From assembly GCA_034927445.1 (NCBI GenBank), contig JAYFPZ010000008.1, positions 124,001 through 188,000 on the forward strand: DNA of 64,000 bases, read 5' to 3'. This stretch comes from PHAA01 sp034927445 (GTDB lineage Bacteria > Bacillota > Syntrophomonadia > Syntrophomonadales > Syntrophomonadaceae). Within the stretch, counting starts at the first letter, position 1. The number at the start of each line of letters is the position of its first letter. The translations under genes were made by a program, and so were the position numbers. Positions 59,617 to 64,000 of this stretch are shown here, piece after piece. The notes below the pieces were generated by a model that saw only the letters and a program-made list of their open reading frames with translations, was not told the origin of the DNA and did no database searches.

Positions 59617-60921
59617 ATGGCAGAGGAACAGACTAAAATAGTTCTAGGAATGGATATTAAACAATTTGAGAACGGCATAACCCAGGTTCAAAACGGAATT
59701 AATCAGTTAGGTGGTCCCATTAATGCTTTGAACAAAAATTCCAGCAAACTGGGCGATACAATAGGAACTAAATTTAAAGGAATATCTTCTTCACTGGCGG
59801 GCACCAGTGTGGTGTTAGCAGGTGTTGGAGGTGCATTAACCGCTTTAGGCCCATTGGGAGACCAGTTAAATTTCGAGGGAATCGGGGCTTTAGGTGAAAT
59901 TTTGGGCGGAATGAGCGGAACCATCGCTTCTGTTTCTGAGGGTATCGGTTCATTAGGCAGCGCATTGGGAGTATTAATCGGTCCGGTAGGGGCCATCGTA
60001 TTAGCAATTGCCGTTTTAGGACTAGCCTTATATGATCTTTGGAATAACAATGAAACGTTCAAAAATGGTGTACTGGAGGCATGGAGCAGTATCCAGACAT
60101 CCATCCAGACTGCGATAGCTGAACTTACGGCTTTATGGGTTCAATGGGGACCCATGATAATGGCTGTTATAGGACCTGTGTGGGAAGGTATTAAGACGGT
60201 TATATCTACCGCTGTTCTAGTAATAATGGGGATAATATCCTTGCTGCTTAATGCTATGACCGGCAATTGGGAAGGTGTCAAAACCAGTGTTATCGGTATC
60301 GTACAGGCCCTTCATGATGGTATTACGGGAATTATCCAAGCCCTGGTTGATTTCTTTACAGGCATATGGACTTTAATCTCGACTGCTGCCTTGACAACCT
60401 GGAATGGCATAGCAACTGCGGCTCAAACGGCCTGGAACCTTATATTAACTGGAACCCAAACAATGTGGAATACCCTGGTAACTTTTTTAACTGCAACCTG
60501 GACGAATATTATTACTTGGGCGAATACCAAATGGACTGCTTTTAAAGACTCTTTTTTAGGTATATGGAATGCTATCTCGGTTGGTCTCAAAGGCTATGTC
60601 AATGGAATTATCGGTATGATAAATAAAATTATTAAAGGTTTAAATTCTATACAAGTCGAGATACCTGATTGGATTCCGGAGATAGGTGGGAACACATTCG
60701 GGATTAACCTTCCATATGTACCATACCTGGCGAACGGAGGTATAGTAACCAGAGCTACGTTGGCAGTTATTGGTGAGGCTGGTCCGGAAGCGGTGATACC
60801 CCTGGATAACATGTCTTCAGGTTTGGGGGGGACAGTAGTATTTAACATTAGTGGGCCCGACCCGGAGGAAGTCGTTAACCTCATACAGAGAAAGCTTCTG
60901 AGAGTGGGGGTTGCCTTCTGA
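59617..60921 (+). CDS. Phage tail tape measure protein (short)
   Basis: ATG 59617 follows AAAGGAGGTGA. The 434-residue product has a helical N-terminus (FENGITQVQNGINQLG), a Gly/Ala-rich hydrophobic stretch (~60-140), Trp-rich repeats (TTWNGIATAAQTAWNLI; TMWNTLVTFLTATWTNII) and the C-terminal NGGIVTRATLAVIGEAGPEAVIPL found in most tape measure proteins of Firmicutes phages. Typical siphophage tape measures have 600-1500 residues, so the predicted tail is short. Confidence 0.88.
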   Translation: MAEEQTKIVLGMDIKQFENGITQVQNGINQLGGPINALNKNSSKLGDTIGTKFKGISSSLAGTSVVLAGVGGALTALGPLGDQLNFEGIGALGEILGGMSGTIASVSEGIGSLGSALGVLIGPVGAIVLAIAVLGLALYDLWNNNETFKNGVLEAWSSIQTSIQTAIAELTALWVQWGPMIMAVIGPVWEGIKTVISTAVLVIMGIISLLLNAMTGNWEGVKTSVIGIVQALHDGITGIIQALVDFFTGIWTLISTAALTTWNGIATAAQTAWNLILTGTQTMWNTLVTFLTATWTNIITWANTKWTAFKDSFLGIWNAISVGLKGYVNGIIGMINKIIKGLNSIQVEIPDWIPEIGGNTFGINLPYVPYLANGGIVTRATLAVIGEAGPEAVIPLDNMSSGLGGTVVFNISGPDPEEVVNLIQRKLLRVGVAF

Positions 60922-62399
60922 TGAATATTTGTTTTAAGATAGCCGGCATAGATCGTACGGCAGATGTCTCGATAGATTGGTCCATAGAACAGGTCTTGAC
61001 CAGCCAGGAGGATTCTTGTTCTTTTATGGTTATGACTGGAAATAAACCTACTGCTGGGGAAGAAGTAATTGTATACGATGGTACTGACAAGCTTTTTGCA
61101 GGGATCATTGACGAAGTAAAGGAAACAGCCAAAGGCAACAGTATTACCTTTTATGACTGCTCTGCCAGGGATTATAGCTATCTGATTAACCGCCGCTTGG
61201 TGGTGGAAAGTTACGAAAACAAAAGTGCGGATCATATATTTAGAGATATCGTATCCAAGTACGCTCAAGGGTTTACAGTAAGTCATGTTGAGATAGGAGC
61301 GCCCATAATAGAAGCCATTTCTTTTGATTATAAAAGCCCTTCCGAATGTTTTAAGGAAATTTGCGATTATGTTGGGTGGGAATGGTATGTTGACTATGAC
61401 AAGGATCTGTATTTTTTTAATCCGGCGGAGCTGAATCAGCCTGCTCCTATTATTATCAATGACATGGCTAGCTTTAGAAAACTCAAACATAGCATAGATG
61501 TACAAGCTTTAAGAAATAGAGTATATGTTCGCGGCGGAACTTATTTGTCCGATTTTGTCACCTATGAATACAAAGCAGATGGAAAGCAAAGAGCTTGGAT
61601 TTTGCCTTATAAACCGCACGAGTTGACTGTAAGTGTTGGTGGTGGGGCGTTAATAACACCTGGGGTTGAGAATGAAGGTGATGAAGCGGCTGAGATATGG
61701 ATTGTCAATTCCAAAGAGAAAACAGTTCGTTTGGCTGCAGCACAACCAGGTATTAGCGAAGGAACGACAGTTTCATTTACATTTAAATATGATATTGATG
61801 TTATTACGATGGTTGACGAGGTCGAATCGCAAATAGCTATTGCTGCTGTTCAAGGAGGGAATGGAGTCTATGAGTACTTAATAACGGATGAATCTTTAAG
61901 TACGATCGAGGCTGCAGAGGCTGCAGGCAATGCGGAACTCAGGCAATATGCCAACCCTAAAGTTAAGGGGAGTTTCGAGACTGAAACAACTGGGTGGGAA
62001 CCTGGTCAGATTTTACAGATCGACCTGCCGGATCAGGGAATAAAAAATAGCTTTGTAATCCAAAAGGTTAGTATTTCCCCTATAAAAGAAAACCTTTGTA
62101 CCTGGAAAGTGGAATATGGAGGCAGGCTTATAGGAATAGCCGACTTCTTGAAAGCTCTGGTTAGCTCCCAGCAGAGTAAAGCTACTGCTGATACTAAAAT
62201 ACTGCATAAGTATATATACGGCAGCCAAACAGTAGGCATGTCTGACGAGCTGTTAACAACTCCGAGGGCCCTGCCATTTGTATGTGGCGACCCGGACGCA
62301 GTCTGCGGACTGGTGGTAGTGGGAGAAGCGCCAGTGCCAGAAATAGCTACGTTCTTCCTGACTCCGAACTTTCCGGCACTTTTTGAGGAGGTGGTTTAA
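60921..62399 (+). CDS. Phage tail hub/baseplate protein (gpD/gp27-like)
   Basis: A 492-residue protein overlapping the tape measure stop by one base. The N-terminal CFKIAGIDRTADVSIDWSIEQVL and the AGIIDEVKE then YDCSARDYSYLINRRLVV segments fit the tail hub fold seen in phage tail-associated proteins; IFRDIVSKYAQGF and ECFKEICDYVGWEWYVDYDKDLYFF are further family hallmarks. No separate distal tail protein gene lies before it. It should close the tail tip and hold the receptor-binding proteins. Confidence 0.8.
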   Translation: MNICFKIAGIDRTADVSIDWSIEQVLTSQEDSCSFMVMTGNKPTAGEEVIVYDGTDKLFAGIIDEVKETAKGNSITFYDCSARDYSYLINRRLVVESYENKSADHIFRDIVSKYAQGFTVSHVEIGAPIIEAISFDYKSPSECFKEICDYVGWEWYVDYDKDLYFFNPAELNQPAPIIINDMASFRKLKHSIDVQALRNRVYVRGGTYLSDFVTYEYKADGKQRAWILPYKPHELTVSVGGGALITPGVENEGDEAAEIWIVNSKEKTVRLAAAQPGISEGTTVSFTFKYDIDVITMVDEVESQIAIAAVQGGNGVYEYLITDESLSTIEAAEAAGNAELRQYANPKVKGSFETETTGWEPGQILQIDLPDQGIKNSFVIQKVSISPIKENLCTWKVEYGGRLIGIADFLKALVSSQQSKATADTKILHKYIYGSQTVGMSDELLTTPRALPFVCGDPDAVCGLVVVGEAPVPEIATFFLTPNFPALFEEVV

Positions 62400-63092
62400 T
62401 TGACCTATAATACAAAAACGATTAAAATCGATGGCGGTACCCCTACAGCTAGACCAATACCGCAACATTTCAACCCGACGGCAGATGATTACGAGCCTGT
62501 ATATGGCCGCAATAATGCTATGCGGGTCGAGATATACGGTCCGGACGGGAATCCGATCAGTACGGCCAGCAGTAAACTGTCCGTGCGGGCATCTGAAATT
62601 GAAACCCTGTTAACTGCCATAAGCGGATACGTGGACGGACTGGAGGGAAAAGATTACGCCACGCAGACAACTCTGGCTGCTATACTGGCGAAAATTAGCA
62701 GTGACCCGGCTACACAGACGACATTGGCGGCAATATTGACCCAGTTGAATACCACTGGACTGAAAAAGATCATCGACGCCCTGCCGGCGGGGGCTAATAT
62801 CTTAGGCAAAGTAGGCATAGACCAGACTGCACCGGGCACGACTAATGCTGTGGCTATACCGACAGGTAGTGTTTCATCTGCTTTTGCAATCACACCCAAT
62901 GACACGAACAATCTCGCTCAAACCACTACAACCCTTTTTGTCGGCGGTGACGGGAACATAAAGGTCAATCTTGCTGGCACCGGCATAGCGATCATATTCA
63001 AGGGGCTTATAGCCGGAGTATTTTACCCTATCCGGGCTACAAGGGTTTATGCAACAGATACGACCGCCACTGATATTGTGGGGGTGTACTAA
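62400..63092 (+). CDS. Phage tail/spike-associated protein
   Basis: A 230-residue protein starting at TTG directly after the hub stop, preceded by GGAGGTGG. It has two near-identical repeats YATQTTLAAILAKI / ATQTTLAAILTQL (~80-115), and a C-terminal domain GNIKVNLAGTGIAIIFKG followed by FYPIRATRVYATDTTATDIV. Such small repeat-linked domains occur between hub and receptor-binding genes. A structural linker is likely. Confidence 0.6.
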   Translation: MTYNTKTIKIDGGTPTARPIPQHFNPTADDYEPVYGRNNAMRVEIYGPDGNPISTASSKLSVRASEIETLLTAISGYVDGLEGKDYATQTTLAAILAKISSDPATQTTLAAILTQLNTTGLKKIIDALPAGANILGKVGIDQTAPGTTNAVAIPTGSVSSAFAITPNDTNNLAQTTTTLFVGGDGNIKVNLAGTGIAIIFKGLIAGVFYPIRATRVYATDTTATDIVGVY

Positions 63093-64000
63093 ATGTTGAT
63101 TAGCAATGTAATTGGCCTGCCGTTCGCTGTACCTAGAAAGAAAATAGCGGGATTTCCAATAACTAATTTAGTACTAAATAACAATTATAGCAATACCACG
63201 GGTATATGGGGCGACTATTCAACCATGTCTGTTGCGAATAATATTTGTTCGAATATCGGTGACGGTAGTTACGACTGGCCTAGAGCATACCACGAAACTA
63301 GCAATATAGCCACAGATGGGCACAAGTATTATGTCCGAGTTACGGCCAGAACTTTAAGTGCTTTAACCCAGGATATAAGATTTAGGCTTTTGACCAATAG
63401 TATAGAAAATACTGTAGATCTATATGATTCCGAAATAGATTTTCCAGTACAAAATCAATGGCATACCTTGTCTGATATATATACTTGGATAAACGGATAT
63501 AATGATGAAGAATTGATAATCCTCCTATCTCATTCCTATTTATCTGCTGCCGATGCCAATGGTGCTACAATGCAATTAAAAGAGATGGTGTGCGTGGACT
63601 TAACCGCCTGTTTTGGATCTGGTAAAGAGCCCACTCAAGAATGGTGCAATTCCAATTTCCCTGCCTATTGGTATGGTATAACAGAAGTTAATGCGCCGCC
63701 TGCAATGCCAACACCACAACGGGCAGACCATTTGCGTATTTGGGCTAAGTTCAATGAGGGTAAATATCAAGCATTAACTAACTACACTTGTAATGGTATT
63801 TATGGTGAATTAGGTACTACTGTAAATGAAGATACAAACGATCCATCTTGGGTATCTGGAGGCCTAAGATACATGGAAGATGATTTAGCGGTATTTCCGC
63901 ACCAAGAGTTTACCCAGTTTACTTATATCGTAGTTTTTAAACTAAACTCCTCGGAGGGATACCCGCCGTTAATAGGGCAAGTGAATGACGTTGGTTGTGG
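63093..64000 (+). CDS. Phage tail fibre/receptor-binding-like protein, 3' partial
   Basis: ATG 63093 abuts the upstream stop (TAA-ATG) and the frame stays open for 302 codons to the window end. Features: a beta-sandwich with carbohydrate-binding character (~25-170), the motif DLTACFGSGKEPTQEWCNSNF near 170-190 (shown in part), common in Gram-positive phage tail fibres, and a beginning LamG/concanavalin-like domain (~210 on, ADHLRIWAKF). It probably recognises the target cell. Its end is outside the window. Confidence 0.7.
   Translation, partial: MLISNVIGLPFAVPRKKIAGFPITNLVLNNNYSNTTGIWGDYSTMSVANNICSNIGDGSYDWPRAYHETSNIATDGHKYYVRVTARTLSALTQDIRFRLLTNSIENTVDLYDSEIDFPVQNQWHTLSDIYTWINGYNDEELIILLSHSYLSAADANGATMQLKEMVCVDLTACFGSGKEPTQEWCNSNFPAYWYGITEVNAPPAMPTPQRADHLRIWAKFNEGKYQALTNYTCNGIYGELGTTVNEDTNDPSWVSGGLRYMEDDLAVFPHQEFTQFTYIVVFKLNSSEGYPPLIGQVNDVGC

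Noticed and set aside
60594..61505. Long minus-strand open frame opposite the tape measure and hub genes
   Set aside because: Antisense to two well-supported phage genes, no ribosome binding site and no recognisable domain.
1..64000. tRNA, rRNA, integrase and attachment sites
   Set aside because: None recognised on reading; the phage locus shows no integrase or clear att repeats inside the window.

Overview
The window reads as a chromosomal segment of a mid-G+C member of the Firmicutes, most likely class Clostridia. I favour a syntrophic-type anaerobe such as Syntrophomonadaceae, but that is inference only. Supporting signs are strong AGGAGG-type ribosome binding sites, frequent TTG and GTG starts, SLH and copper-amine-oxidase-type 'stalk' domains in secreted proteins, an S-layer-like protein and sigma-A promoters with near-consensus boxes. 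I saw no rRNA, tRNA or CRISPR array.

The theme is the cell surface. Positions 1-10,960 hold a plus-strand glycan cluster of mixed base composition. It encodes a kinase joined to a cut-off nucleotidyltransferase, a KdsD-like isomerase, HAD phosphatases, a GmhA-like isomerase, a NeuB-like synthase, a NeuA-like cytidylyltransferase, a Maf/DUF115-like protein, an unusual radical SAM-coiled coil-glycosyltransferase-like fusion and a methyltransferase. The cluster ends in gene debris: a broken ABC permease start and a frameshifted KdsC-like phosphatase. On the minus strand follow an ABC polysaccharide exporter and galE.

Positions 14.1-32.6 kb encode envelope proteins: a multi-domain amidase, an SLH-anchored subtilase, an ECF sigma/anti-sigma pair with its own ECF promoter, a TPR protein with an O-antigen polymerase/ligase, an S-layer-like protein, a TolC-family protein, an AlgI/AlgJ-like acetylation pair and an acidic repeat protein.

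Positions 32.7-42.6 kb form a dTDP-3-acetamido-3,6-dideoxyhexose (Fuc3NAc/Qui3NAc type) cluster with a GtrB/GtrA pair, a DUF6044-like membrane protein and a GH26 glycosidase. It is invaded by a dispersed palindromic repeat. One copy pair flanks an intact GIY-YIG nuclease gene as near-perfect inverted repeats. A second pair looks like an internally deleted derivative, with a nuclease gene fragment beside it. A 21-bp repeat unit is expanded into a 12-copy tandem array. This element family is the most interesting signal in the window.

Positions 42.7-55.2 kb carry a duplicated lipoprotein (one copy internally deleted), an RND efflux operon with its TetR regulator and operator, a C-terminal processing protease, wecB, a phosphohexomutase, comF and a zinc-ribbon protein. 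From 55.3 kb to the end lies a phage-derived locus: an ImmA-like peptidase, a repressor, a late-activator-like protein, then tail genes only (DUF3168, tube, gpG/gpGT with a probable frameshift, short tape measure, hub, fibre-like proteins). No terminase, portal or capsid gene lies between regulators and tail, which suggests either a tailocin-like particle or a head-deleted prophage.
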